Assembly: GCA_020050375.1 (NCBI GenBank)
Contig: JAGVKR010000286.1
Coordinates: 1 to 12,113 of the forward strand
Source of the DNA: Planctomycetales bacterium
GTDB lineage: Bacteria > Planctomycetota > Planctomycetia > Planctomycetales > Planctomycetaceae
Direction: 5' to 3'
Length of the DNA stretch: 12,113 bases
Both the position numbers and the translations under genes were made by a program. This document shows, one piece after another, positions 5,521 through 12,113 of the stretch (the first letter of the stretch is position 1; each line of letters opens with the position of its first letter). Under the pieces are notes generated by a model. It saw only the letters and a list, made by a program, of their open reading frames with translations. It made no database searches and was not told the origin of the DNA.

Positions 5521-6813
5521 GTGCCACGAATCGGAATCGTTTGCGGGCTGCTCGGAATGCTGCTGTTGACGGGAAGAATCGTCACGGCGGCTCCGTCGGA
5601 GACCAACACGGCACAGGCCGACGTTCCGCCGGAATTCGTCATCCCCGTCCGCCCGGCGGGCGCGTTCCAGTTCCTCGACGGCGATCGGGTAGTCTTCGTC
5701 GGAGACACGCTGATCGAGCGCGCGCAGAACTCCGACTACATCGAGACCTTCCTCACCGCCCGTTACCCCGGCCGACACGTCCTCTATCGCAATCTGGGAT
5801 GGAGCGGCGACACGGTTTACGGCGACGCGCGCGCCGGGTTCGGCACGGCCGTCGAAGGGTTTGAACAACTCCGGCAACAGGTTCACACGCTTAAGCCCAC
5901 CGTGATTTTCGTGGCCTACGGTGGCAATTCCTCTTTCGACGGCCCCACGGGCCTGGAGCGTTTCGAAAAAGGGTATCACACGCTGCTCGACATGCTCGAA
6001 GCCACTCAGGCCGAGATCGTTCTGCTCGCCCCGATTCGACACGAAGACCTGGGGCGGCCACTCCCCGACCCGGCGATCCACAACGAGTCGCTCGAGCAAT
6101 ACACGCAAGCCGTCAGCCGCATCGCAGCAGAGCGCGGCCATCAGTTCGTCGATCTGTTCCATGACCTGACGAAACCCGAGGGGACCTCCGACCGGAAACC
6201 GCCGCGCTTGACGGAGAACGGCATCCACCTGAGCCCCTACGGCTACTGGCGGATGGCCCGCGCACTCGAACGGGGATTGGGGATCATCGACGAACCCTGG
6301 ACGCTCACGATCCATCCCGGAGAGCAGGTTGTCACCGCCACAGGCGACGCGCGGGAGGCCCGCCTCGAAGGCTTCCAGTTCGGTCCAGGTCGATTGAAGT
6401 TCTCGCTGACGGAGAAACGTCTTCCCGAGCCGGTCGCGCCGCCGGCTGCCGATCGCAGTTGTTTGCTGGCCGTGAAAGATCTCTCCCCGGGCAAATACAC
6501 ACTGCGCGTCGACGGGCAGACGGTGACGACGGCCAGCGCCGAGGCGTGGGGGAAGGGAGTCACCCTGCGCGGCAGCCCCGATCTCGATCAGGTCGAACAA
6601 CTGCGAAAAACGATCATGGCCAAAAACCGTTTGTACTTCTATCGCTGGCGACCGCAGAACGAGACCTACCTGTTCGGCTTTCGCAAGCACGAGCAGGGAC
6701 AGAACGCGAAGGAAGTGCCGATGTTCGACCCGCTGGTTTCCGAACTGGAAGCTAGAATCGCCACGCTTCGTGTTCCGCCAAAGCACGACTACGAACTGAC
6801 GCGGGACAAGTGA
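5521..6813 (+). CDS. Secreted SGNH/GDSL-fold hydrolase-like protein (430 aa)
   Basis: GTG 5521 is chosen because AGGAG (5507-5511) lies 9 bases before it and it opens a clean signal peptide (PRIGIVCGLLGMLLLTG, cleavage near AA at 23-24). Earlier in-frame starts at 5494 and 5500 would add hydrophilic residues. An SGNH-like domain covers about 40-260: block I VVFVGDTLIERAQ (Thr63 where the nucleophile Ser is expected), block II NLGWSGD (Gly93), block III AYGGNSSF (Asn136) and block V LTENGIHLSPYGY (Asn233 for Asp, His236 kept). SGNH enzymes remove acyl or acetyl groups from carbohydrates or lipids. Planctomycete relatives often carry GNT or GDT in block I (from memory), so activity is uncertain. 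The C-terminal 165 residues contain a probable beta-rich region and the end motif RNETYLFGFRKHEQG-type (about 375-395), seen in related planctomycete proteins. Confidence 0.85.
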   Translation: MPRIGIVCGLLGMLLLTGRIVTAAPSETNTAQADVPPEFVIPVRPAGAFQFLDGDRVVFVGDTLIERAQNSDYIETFLTARYPGRHVLYRNLGWSGDTVYGDARAGFGTAVEGFEQLRQQVHTLKPTVIFVAYGGNSSFDGPTGLERFEKGYHTLLDMLEATQAEIVLLAPIRHEDLGRPLPDPAIHNESLEQYTQAVSRIAAERGHQFVDLFHDLTKPEGTSDRKPPRLTENGIHLSPYGYWRMARALERGLGIIDEPWTLTIHPGEQVVTATGDAREARLEGFQFGPGRLKFSLTEKRLPEPVAPPAADRSCLLAVKDLSPGKYTLRVDGQTVTTASAEAWGKGVTLRGSPDLDQVEQLRKTIMAKNRLYFYRWRPQNETYLFGFRKHEQGQNAKEVPMFDPLVSELEARIATLRVPPKHDYELTRDK

Positions 6814-6815
6814 GA

Positions 6816-6927
6816 GCGTGTGAAAGTTTCGACTGAATAGACGGTCGCAGACAACCTGTGTTGGCTTTAGCCGAGACGATACAACATCTCGTGTGGACTG
6901 AAGTCCACACTACAAACTTTCACACGC
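6816..6927. repeat. MITE/REP-like element with 14-bp terminal inverted repeats
   Basis: gcgtgtgaaagttt (6816-6829) and its exact reverse complement (6914-6927) bound 112 bases that hold two more hairpins: ggctttagcc (6863-6872) and gtgtggac-tgaa-gtccacac (6891-6910, perfect 8-bp stem). It begins 3 bases after the stop codon of the SGNH gene and has no coding capacity. The architecture is that of a small dispersed palindromic element. Similar GTGGACTxAAGTCCAC units occur between genes in planctomycetes (from memory). Confidence 0.65.
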
Positions 6928-6945
6928 CTGAGTGACGTGGTCAAA

Positions 6946-7020
6946 GGGTTCGGGGGTCGGGGGTCGGGGGCCAACGACCTTAGCTGTTCCCTGACCCCCG
7001 CCCCCTATCTTCTGACCCCT
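6946..7020. repeat. G-run cluster with complementary C-run cluster (G-quadruplex and hairpin potential)
   Basis: The plus strand has G3-N3-G5-N2-G5-N2-G5 at 6946-6970, a canonical intramolecular G-quadruplex pattern. From 6991 the plus strand reads ctgacccccgccccc..tgacccct, complementary to those G-runs, so a long GC hairpin could also form. It lies between convergent genes (ending 6813 and 7024) and could stop transcription from both sides, although no T tract is present. Confidence 0.6.
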
Positions 7021-7023
7021 GCC

Positions 7024-7446
7024 TCACTCCTCCATCTCGTCCTCTTTCGTCGCTTTGGCCTTTGCCGTGTCGACGATCTCCGTCAGTTGCTTCTTCTGGT
7101 CGGCGTTCAGGACCTTGCGGCAATCGGCATCCTGCTTCGTTTTCAGGTCAGAGAGTTGCTTTTCCAGCTTGTCGATGTCGGTCTCGTACTTATCCTGAAT
7201 TCCGTAAATTTTCTCTCGTTGGGAGTCGCTCAGCCCCAGCTTGCCGTAGTAGCGCGGAAGCCGACGCTTGGCCTCTTTGACTCCTTTGGTCGTTCCCTTG
7301 GCGGGCGTCTTGGCAGTCGCCTCTTTTGTGGCTTTGGCTGCCGGTTGATCCGAGTTCTTATCCTTGTCGTCGCTCCGTCCGTTGGAACCGACGATTGCCG
7401 CCGCCACAAACATCAACACTCCGCACCACGTTTGCCAGCGTTTCAT
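7024..7446 (-). CDS. Periplasmic Spy/LTXXQ-like helical protein (140 aa)
   Basis: ATG 7446 is preceded by AAAGGG at good spacing and opens a signal peptide (MKRWQTWCGVLMFVAAAIVG). A low-complexity Lys/Ala/Thr linker follows (about 27-60, with KATKEATAKTPAKG), then a helical domain (about 62-140): RRLPRYYGKLGLSDSQREKI, a coiled-coil-like DKYETDIDKLEKQLSDLKTK and LNADQKKQLTEI. The two L-S/N-x-x-Q elements (LSDSQ, LNADQ) resemble the LTxxQ motifs of Spy/CpxP-type periplasmic proteins, which bind unfolded proteins or sense envelope stress in proteobacteria (family knowledge). Here the link is inferred from motif and layout, and a plain structural role is possible. It is single-gene and convergent with the SGNH gene. 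Confidence 0.75.
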   Translation of the reverse strand: MKRWQTWCGVLMFVAAAIVGSNGRSDDKDKNSDQPAAKATKEATAKTPAKGTTKGVKEAKRRLPRYYGKLGLSDSQREKIYGIQDKYETDIDKLEKQLSDLKTKQDADCRKVLNADQKKQLTEIVDTAKAKATKEDEMEE

Positions 7447-7767
7447 GAGGGGCCCTTTCTTTTGCGTTGTCTTTTGGAAAAACCGATCCGCGAAAACCGC
7501 ATCGCGAATCACACCTCACCTCACCGCGGCTGATACTGTACATGCGTATCCAGCGAGAATCAAGCGACTTGGGGCTATTTTCTTTGGGTCGTGCCTGTTG
7601 CACCGGTAGCGGTCGACGGATGCTCCTCTCCCCGATCGTGACCGTCGTCCACTGACAGCAGCGATCCCCCCCCGGCCGACCGGCCCGATCTGACATGAGC
7701 GCGGTTCGGATCGAGCCGATGACTGCGAATCGGCCGGGAGGCATGTCGCAGAGTAAGGAGACCTGCC
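7447..7767. other. Divergent promoter/leader region
   Basis: This region has no gene. It must hold the start signals for the minus-strand gene at 7446 and the plus-strand gene at 7768, but I cannot pick out a convincing -35/-10 pair. Visible features are a run of eight C (7666-7673) and a 9-bp inverted repeat (cccggccga 7671-7679 / tcggccggg 7730-7738) that ends 29 bases before the stress-protein start codon and could shape its mRNA leader. Confidence 0.5.
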
Positions 7768-8328
7768 ATGACAACTGCCATCCGACCCACGATCGCCGCC
7801 GTCTTTCTCGACCGGCGGAATGCTGAAAAAGCGCTCGATGCTCTGCGGGTCGCCGGGTTCCCGCCGACCGATTTGGGAGTGCTCACACTCGTCGAAGGGA
7901 GCGACAGCCTGCAGGCGAAAGCGCAAGGGGCCGACATCAGCGAATCTCGAACCGAGGAAGGGGCGATCGCCGGCGGCGTTGCCGGACTGGGGATCGGCGG
8001 CGCGATCGGACTGGGTGTGCTGGCTCTGGCGATTCCGGGAATCGGGCCGGCACTGGCTGCCGGAACGCTGGCGTCGCTGTTTGCCGCCACTGCCGGTGGG
8101 GTGGCGATTGCGGGCCTCACCGGGGCGCTGATCGGATGGGGACTCTCGGAGCAGGACGCGGCCTTCTACGAGAAAGAACTGCAGGCCGGACGAACAATCG
8201 TGACGGTCAGCACGGACGAACGTGATGACGACGCGGCAGTGATCGTGCGGCAGTTCGGTGGATATGACCAGTCGACCGCGCCACTGGCTTCGACCACTCT
8301 CACTGATGCGCAAAACAACCTGGCATAG
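7768..8328 (+). CDS. YflT-like (general stress protein 17M type) protein with glycine-rich membrane segment (186 aa)
   Basis: The N-terminus (TIAAVFLDRRNAEKALDALR then AGFPPTDLGVLT, residues 8-40) has the beta-alpha-beta layout of the YflT/GspM17 N-terminal domain (family knowledge). A long Gly/Ala-rich hydrophobic region follows at 66-126 (AIAGGVAGLGIGGAIGLGV and GGVAIAGLTGALIGWGLSE), typical of glycine-zipper membrane segments. The last part (AAFYEKELQAGRTIVTVSTD, then DDDAAVIVRQFGGYD) repeats a small alpha-beta unit common in this group. Such proteins accumulate under salt, heat or ethanol stress in Bacillus; the biochemical role is unknown. AAGGAG lies 8 bases before ATG 7768. Its neighbours (a Spy-like protein and DUF2892) also fit an envelope or stress setting. 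Confidence 0.8.
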   Translation: MTTAIRPTIAAVFLDRRNAEKALDALRVAGFPPTDLGVLTLVEGSDSLQAKAQGADISESRTEEGAIAGGVAGLGIGGAIGLGVLALAIPGIGPALAAGTLASLFAATAGGVAIAGLTGALIGWGLSEQDAAFYEKELQAGRTIVTVSTDERDDDAAVIVRQFGGYDQSTAPLASTTLTDAQNNLA

Positions 8329-8356
8329 GGCAATTCAGGCATTCAGAAACCGAACG

Positions 8357-8388
8357 AAGGCACGGATCCGTCCAACGGGCCGTGCCTT
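8357..8388. terminator. Nested hairpin between convergent genes
   Basis: aaggcacgg (8357-8365) pairs with ccgtgcctt (8380-8388), and inside it CCGT (8368-8371) pairs with ACGG (8375-8378), giving one long, slightly interrupted stem. It sits 29 bases after the stop of the stress-protein gene and 84 bases from the stop of the opposing gene, so a shared terminator is likely. Neither side has a clear T tract. Confidence 0.5.
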
Positions 8389-8471
8389 GCTCGCGCCCCT
8401 CCCCTGCGGGCAGCATTCGCTTTTGATCGCTTTGAGATACAGGCCCCGCTCTGCCAAAACCGGCAGCCGCG

Positions 8472-9095
8472 TCACGTTCGGCCCTGAGGCTCCGCACCGG
8501 AATTGACTTCCGGGTGTCGCTCCGACGGGTGCGATGACGGAGAATTGTCCGTCATGTGCGGAGAGGCGGCCTCTCCTGGCGCCGGAGCGTTTGCCGCGCC
8601 CGTTGGAATCGAATCCGTCGAAATCGCAACCTCGGAAAGCGCCGGTCCCGACTTGGAAATCTCCGACAGATCGTCGGCCGTGGCGTGCATGGGCGGAGTC
8701 GCGCTGGAGCGATATTCCACGGGGCCGCTCGCGAGAGTCGCGCTGCACGATTGCCCCGGAAGCGTGTTGTTGTCGCAAGCTGCGCGATCGTGTCCATCTT
8801 CCTCTGTCGAGACCCCCAGCGCGTCGTACAAACCGCAGTGACCGGTCATTCCGCGATACACCAACCCTCCACCGACGATGGCCGTCAGCAACCCCGAGAG
8901 CGAATGGCGAGAAAGACCGTAAAAAACCAAGCAACCTCCAGCGAGGGCAGAGATCGTTCGTTCCGCATCCCCGACATTCACGGCGCGAGGAGCGCGGTAC
9001 GGCGACCTCGACGTGGCGGGAGCCGGTCCCCCATCATCTTCCCAGCGCGAGATCGGATTAACGGGACCGGTTGACGGATTGTAGTGCGCGATCAT
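8472..9095 (-). CDS. DUF2892 (YgaP-like) membrane protein with Ser/Pro-rich tail (207 aa)
   Basis: After a polar N-terminus (1-37), residues 38-98 form a DUF2892-type unit: VNVGDAERTISALAGGCLVF, GLSRHSLSGLLTAIVGGGLV and YRGMTGHCGLYDALGV, which give two close membrane helices (about 47-61 and 66-82) and the conserved R-G-xTGHCxLY segment. Proteins with this unit in planctomycetes and proteobacteria often continue into a polyketide cyclase (SRPBCC) domain (family knowledge). Here residues 98-207 are instead a Ser/Pro/Ala-rich, probably disordered tail (SEISKSGPALSE, AAS, SPSSHPSERHPE). ATG 9095 has GAGGAG 8 bases upstream. It may share a transcript with the small gene at 9207-9311 (111-base gap). 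The function of DUF2892 alone is unknown. Confidence 0.8.
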   Translation of the reverse strand: MIAHYNPSTGPVNPISRWEDDGGPAPATSRSPYRAPRAVNVGDAERTISALAGGCLVFYGLSRHSLSGLLTAIVGGGLVYRGMTGHCGLYDALGVSTEEDGHDRAACDNNTLPGQSCSATLASGPVEYRSSATPPMHATADDLSEISKSGPALSEVAISTDSIPTGAANAPAPGEAASPHMTDNSPSSHPSERHPEVNSGAEPQGRT

Positions 9096-9206
9096 AGTAC
9101 GCTCCTCGGGTTCGCGGCAGTGCGATGAGATGTTTCAAACAATCAAGACGCGGAGCTGACCGGCTGTCATTGGTCGTCCAAATCCATGACCGGTTCGGAT
9201 TCCGCG

Positions 9207-9311
9207 TTAAGTGCAACCGCGAATCAGGAAGAAAATCAGCAAAATGGGAATGGGGACTCCCAACAGCCACAAAAGAATCCATCCCGCCTTGCCGTCACGG
9301 TTCAGTTCCAT
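9207..9311 (-). CDS. 34-aa membrane peptide
   Basis: MELNRDGKAG is followed by one hydrophobic helix (WILLWLLGVPIPILLIFFLI) and the end RGCT. Short proteins of the form LLWLLGVPIPILLxxxLxRGC occur widely in Gram-negative bacteria as unannotated small membrane proteins (from memory); no function is known to me. GAAGGAA lies about 6 bases before ATG 9311, which supports translation and favours this start over an ATG 26 codons upstream (9389) whose extra residues are Cys/Arg/Ser-rich and lack a ribosome-binding site. The C-terminal Cys and the Pro-x-Pro kink inside the helix are conserved-looking features. Confidence 0.75.
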   Translation of the reverse strand: MELNRDGKAGWILLWLLGVPIPILLIFFLIRGCT

Positions 9312-9634
9312 GTTGGGTTCCTTCGATAAGGTCGAGCACTTCTTGGAGTGGCTTGGACAGGTGTGTCTCTGGCGATTCCGGTAATGCAAAGCCTGCGCCG
9401 GAATCGGCAGGATGGTTCCGGGCGAGGAATGGCACAGGCTTGCTTGCCGCCCGCACGTGGCTCGTCATCGCTAAGTTGGAAATGATTCAGACGTTAGAAC
9501 ATCTGACGAGGGGGCGATGATCACCTGCCGCGCGCTGAGCACAAAAAAGAGTGGCTCGATCGCTGATCGCGAACTGACTCGAAAGCGGCCAAACCGGCTG
9601 GCGGAAAACCATCGAGATCGCTGATGGACGCGCG
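9312..9634. other. Intergenic stretch between the kinase gene and the small membrane gene
   Basis: I see no gene here. A 9-bp inverted repeat (cgattccgg 9373-9381 / ccggaatcg 9398-9406, 16-nt loop) could form a hairpin in the leader of the 34-aa gene or in the trailer of the kinase gene; there is no T tract. The long plus-strand frame across this part (9125-9520) lacks protein character. Confidence 0.5.
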
Positions 9635-12113
9635 TCACGCTTCGGACATCGGGCGGTGAGTCAGAATCGCCTGCAATTGGGCCGGCTCGACCGGCTTGGT
9701 GAGGTGATGATCGAAACCGGCTGCTTTCGATCGCTGCCGATCCTGAATCTGCCCCCAGCCGGTGAGAGCGACGAGCAGCGTCCGATCGGTTCCCGGCAAA
9801 GCCCGCAACCGACGGGCGACCTCGTAGCCATCCATACCGGGCATGCCGATGTCGAGGAGCACGAGGTCCGGGGGTTCGGCGGCAACGGCCTGGAGTGCCT
9901 CGGGGCCGGAGTTGGTGACTTTCACCTGATGTCCCAGCAGTCGCAGGAGCATGGCGAGGCTGCTGGCAGCGTCGGCATTATCGTCGACGACGAGGACGTG
10001 CTTTTTCATCGAGGGGCCAGCCGGTTGAAGGTCGGTCCCTTGATCGACAGTCGTCGGTTGGGCGGATTCCTCGGCAAGCGCAGGAATCCGCACGATGAAT
10101 TCGCTGCCGTGATCGAGGCCGTCGCTTCGGGCTTCCACCCTCCCGCCATGCATCTCGACGAGATTTCGCACGAGGGTGAGGCCGATCCCAAGCCCCCCCT
10201 GCGAGCGGCTGTCGGCAGGCGCCACCTGCATGAACATTTCGAAGATCTGCGGCAAAAGCTCCGGTGCGATGCCGATCCCGCTATCTCGAACGGCGATCGT
10301 CACTTCGCCGCTTTCGCGTTTGGCGGAAAGCCAGATGTTTCCTCCAGATTTCGTATACTTTGCAGCGTTGGTCAGCAAATTGGCGACGACTTGCGCCAAA
10401 CGGACGAGGTCGGCCGAGAGCCAGACGGGCGATTCGGGAACCGAGATGACAAGCTTGTGCCGTTCGGCGTCGATCACAGGGCGGGCCGTTTCGACGGCCC
10501 GGGCGATGATCGTCGCCAATTCGACCCGTTCGCGACGCAACTCGATTTTGCCGCGCATGATCCGCGACACGTCGAGCAGGTCGTCCACAAGGCGCGTCAA
10601 ATGATGCACCTGTCGCTCGGCCATCTCGCGGGCTTCGCCCGCCATGGCATCGTCGACTCCCGGCATCTTGAGAATCTGCAAGGCATTTCGAATCGGCGCC
10701 AGCGGGTTACGGAGCTCGTGGGCCAGCATCGCCAGGAATTCATCCTTGCGGCGGTCGGATTCCTGACGGGCCTGATAAAGCTGGGCGTTCTCAATGGCGA
10801 CTGCCGCGCGATGGGCCAGGTCTTCGGCCACCGCCAGATCGTGCGCGTCGTAGCGTCGCCCCGATTCGGCGGTGATGAACGTCAATACGCCGAGCACCTT
10901 TCCACGCGCCGTCAACGGCACTCCCATATAGGACGTGAGTCCCTGTGTCTCAAGAATCCGGCGCAGTTCAGGATGAGGGATTCTTTCCAACGCGCCCGAG
11001 GCAGGAATGTCGGTATTGATCTCCGATTCACCGGTGCCGAGGATGTTCCAAACGCCGCGCGGCGCCTCCGGGTCGGGAGGAAAGCGCCGATGCATTTCCT
11101 CGGCGAGCTGGACTCGAGCCGGATCGACATGGGCGGCCGAGAGCCGGCGGAGCGACCCGTCGGGCTGCAGCATATCGATCATGCACCAGTCGGCGAAGAA
11201 GGGGACGGCCATGTGCGCCACTTTTTGCAGCGTGCTTTCGTAGTCGACGAGCCGGGCGAGCGTCGCGCTGGCATCGGCGAGAAATCGCGTGGATTGCTCG
11301 GTGCGCATCATCTGCGTTACGTCGCGGACGATCGCCGACGTCCCGACAATGCGCCCCTGATCGTCGCGAATGGCCGACACATTGACGGAGACGTTCACGA
11401 TCGACCCGTCGCTTCGGCGTCGGTCGGCCACATAGTGCTCGATCTCCTCTCCTTGTCGGACTCTTGCCAGGACGGCGGAAATCTCCCCGGGGCGGTCGGG
11501 CGGGGTCAGGAATTCAATCGACTTGCCGATGACTTCGGCTGCGGCATATCCGTACAAGCGCTCGGCCCCGTGATTCCAACTGACGATCGTTCCATCGAGC
11601 GCCGTGCCAATGATCGCGTCGTCGGACGATTCGACGATCGCCGCGAGCCGGCGGCGCGTCGCTTCGGACTTGCGCTGCTCAGTCACATCGCGAAAGACGA
11701 GAACCACTCCGGCGATTCTTCCGGATTCGTCCTGAATCGGGGCGGCACTGTCGTCGATCGTTCGTTCGGCGCCGTCGCGGGCGATCAGGAGCGTATGATT
11801 CGTCATCCCGATGATCCGGCCTTCGCGCAGGGCCTGTGCGACCGGGCTTTCGACCGGGGCGTGGGTTGTTTCCTCCACGATGTTGAAGACCGAATCGAGG
11901 GGTTGGCCTTCCGCCTGGGCCTGCGTCCAACCGGTCAGAGACTGGGCCACCGGATTCAGAAATCGCACCCGCCCCTCGATGTCGGTCACGATTACGGCGT
12001 CACCGATGCTCGACAGCGTGACTTTCAGCCATTCTCGCTGCTCGCGGAGCTCCTCTTCGACCTTCTTTCGTCCGGTGATATCGATGCACGAACCGATGAA
12101 ACAGATCGGAAGA
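9635..12113 (-). CDS. Hybrid sensor histidine kinase, PAS-PAS-GAF-HisKA-HATPase-REC (N-terminus outside window)
   Basis: The frame is open to the right edge; 825 residues are visible, numbered here from the edge. Order: end of a PAS/PAC unit (1-16, IDITGRKK), PAS (28-148, ending FRDVTEQRK), PAS (155-268, IIGTALDGTIVSWNHGAE to VRDVT), GAF (276-446), HisKA (453-521) with phospho-acceptor His465 in LAHELRNPL, HATPase (566-677) with N-box NLLTNAAKYT (Asn582), G1 DSGIGI (Asp610) and G2 GGLGIGL (640-645), and a receiver domain (705-817) with Asp710/711, phospho-acceptor Asp754, Thr784 and Lys806. All catalytic residues are present, so the kinase should be active. No membrane span is visible, so it is probably cytoplasmic or anchored by the missing N-terminus. 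No output domain follows REC, so a separate phosphotransfer partner or regulator is expected; none is in the window. The stimulus is unknown. Confidence 0.93.
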   Translation of the reverse strand, partial: LPICFIGSCIDITGRKKVEEELREQREWLKVTLSSIGDAVIVTDIEGRVRFLNPVAQSLTGWTQAQAEGQPLDSVFNIVEETTHAPVESPVAQALREGRIIGMTNHTLLIARDGAERTIDDSAAPIQDESGRIAGVVLVFRDVTEQRKSEATRRRLAAIVESSDDAIIGTALDGTIVSWNHGAERLYGYAAAEVIGKSIEFLTPPDRPGEISAVLARVRQGEEIEHYVADRRRSDGSIVNVSVNVSAIRDDQGRIVGTSAIVRDVTQMMRTEQSTRFLADASATLARLVDYESTLQKVAHMAVPFFADWCMIDMLQPDGSLRRLSAAHVDPARVQLAEEMHRRFPPDPEAPRGVWNILGTGESEINTDIPASGALERIPHPELRRILETQGLTSYMGVPLTARGKVLGVLTFITAESGRRYDAHDLAVAEDLAHRAAVAIENAQLYQARQESDRRKDEFLAMLAHELRNPLAPIRNALQILKMPGVDDAMAGEAREMAERQVHHLTRLVDDLLDVSRIMRGKIELRRERVELATIIARAVETARPVIDAERHKLVISVPESPVWLSADLVRLAQVVANLLTNAAKYTKSGGNIWLSAKRESGEVTIAVRDSGIGIAPELLPQIFEMFMQVAPADSRSQGGLGIGLTLVRNLVEMHGGRVEARSDGLDHGSEFIVRIPALAEESAQPTTVDQGTDLQPAGPSMKKHVLVVDDNADAASSLAMLLRLLGHQVKVTNSGPEALQAVAAEPPDLVLLDIGMPGMDGYEVARRLRALPGTDRTLLVALTGWGQIQDRQRSKAAGFDHHLTKPVEPAQLQAILTHRPMSEA

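Noticed and set aside
5419..6786. 455-aa minus-strand reading
   Set aside because: It is antisense to the SGNH-like gene, which has a signal peptide, ribosome-binding site and family motifs.
8503..9074. Three long plus-strand frames
   Set aside because: All are antisense to the DUF2892 gene and dominated by Arg and Ser.
9430..9443. Sigma-54-like site (tggcacaggcttgc)
   Set aside because: The spacing between GG and GC is 9 bases, not 10, and no plus-strand gene lies downstream.
1..12113. CRISPR array, toxin-antitoxin pair or defence island
   Set aside because: There are no regularly spaced repeats with unique spacers and no recognisable defence or toxin domain in any supported gene.

Overview
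The window looks like chromosomal DNA of a planctomycete (Planctomycetota). Four things point that way: a tyrosine integrase of the type common in that phylum (QNLR and IGNS instead of the usual HxxR and LGHS boxes), a secreted SGNH-like protein with changed catalytic residues, many small orphan membrane proteins, and high-GC DNA with wide, structured gaps between genes. This placement rests on sequence character, not on a database search.

Left part (1-1743): a scarred integration site. It holds the last codons of an IS630-type transposase, then a 5'-truncated integrase whose frame runs without a stop into an antisense tRNA-Arg(CCT) gene (617-689, minus). About 1 kb to the right, positions 1640-1678 carry a decayed copy of the 5' half of the same tRNA, next to an 11-bp copy of the DNA that flanks the intact gene. 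Between them are a small membrane protein gene, a long inverted repeat and a strong minus-strand terminator.

Positions 1744-3362: short minus-strand genes of unknown function (one looks 5'-damaged), a hairpin terminator, a perfect 30-bp palindrome and a doubtful ORF.

Positions 3359-6813: a 569-residue secreted protein of unknown function and a 58-residue single-span membrane protein on the minus strand, then a secreted SGNH-fold protein on the plus strand. The gap after it contains a 112-bp MITE-like element with 14-bp terminal inverted repeats and a G-quadruplex-forming run.

Positions 7024-9311: envelope and stress-type genes. These are a periplasmic Spy/LTXXQ-like helical protein (minus), a YflT-like general stress protein with a glycine-rich membrane region (plus), a DUF2892 membrane protein with an unusual tail (minus) and a 34-residue membrane peptide (minus).

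Positions 9635-12113: the C-terminal 825 residues of a hybrid histidine kinase (PAS-PAS-GAF-HisKA-HATPase-REC) on the minus strand, with its start outside the window.

I found no convincing new multi-gene system. The most unusual material is the rearranged tRNA/integrase region and the structured repeats between genes.
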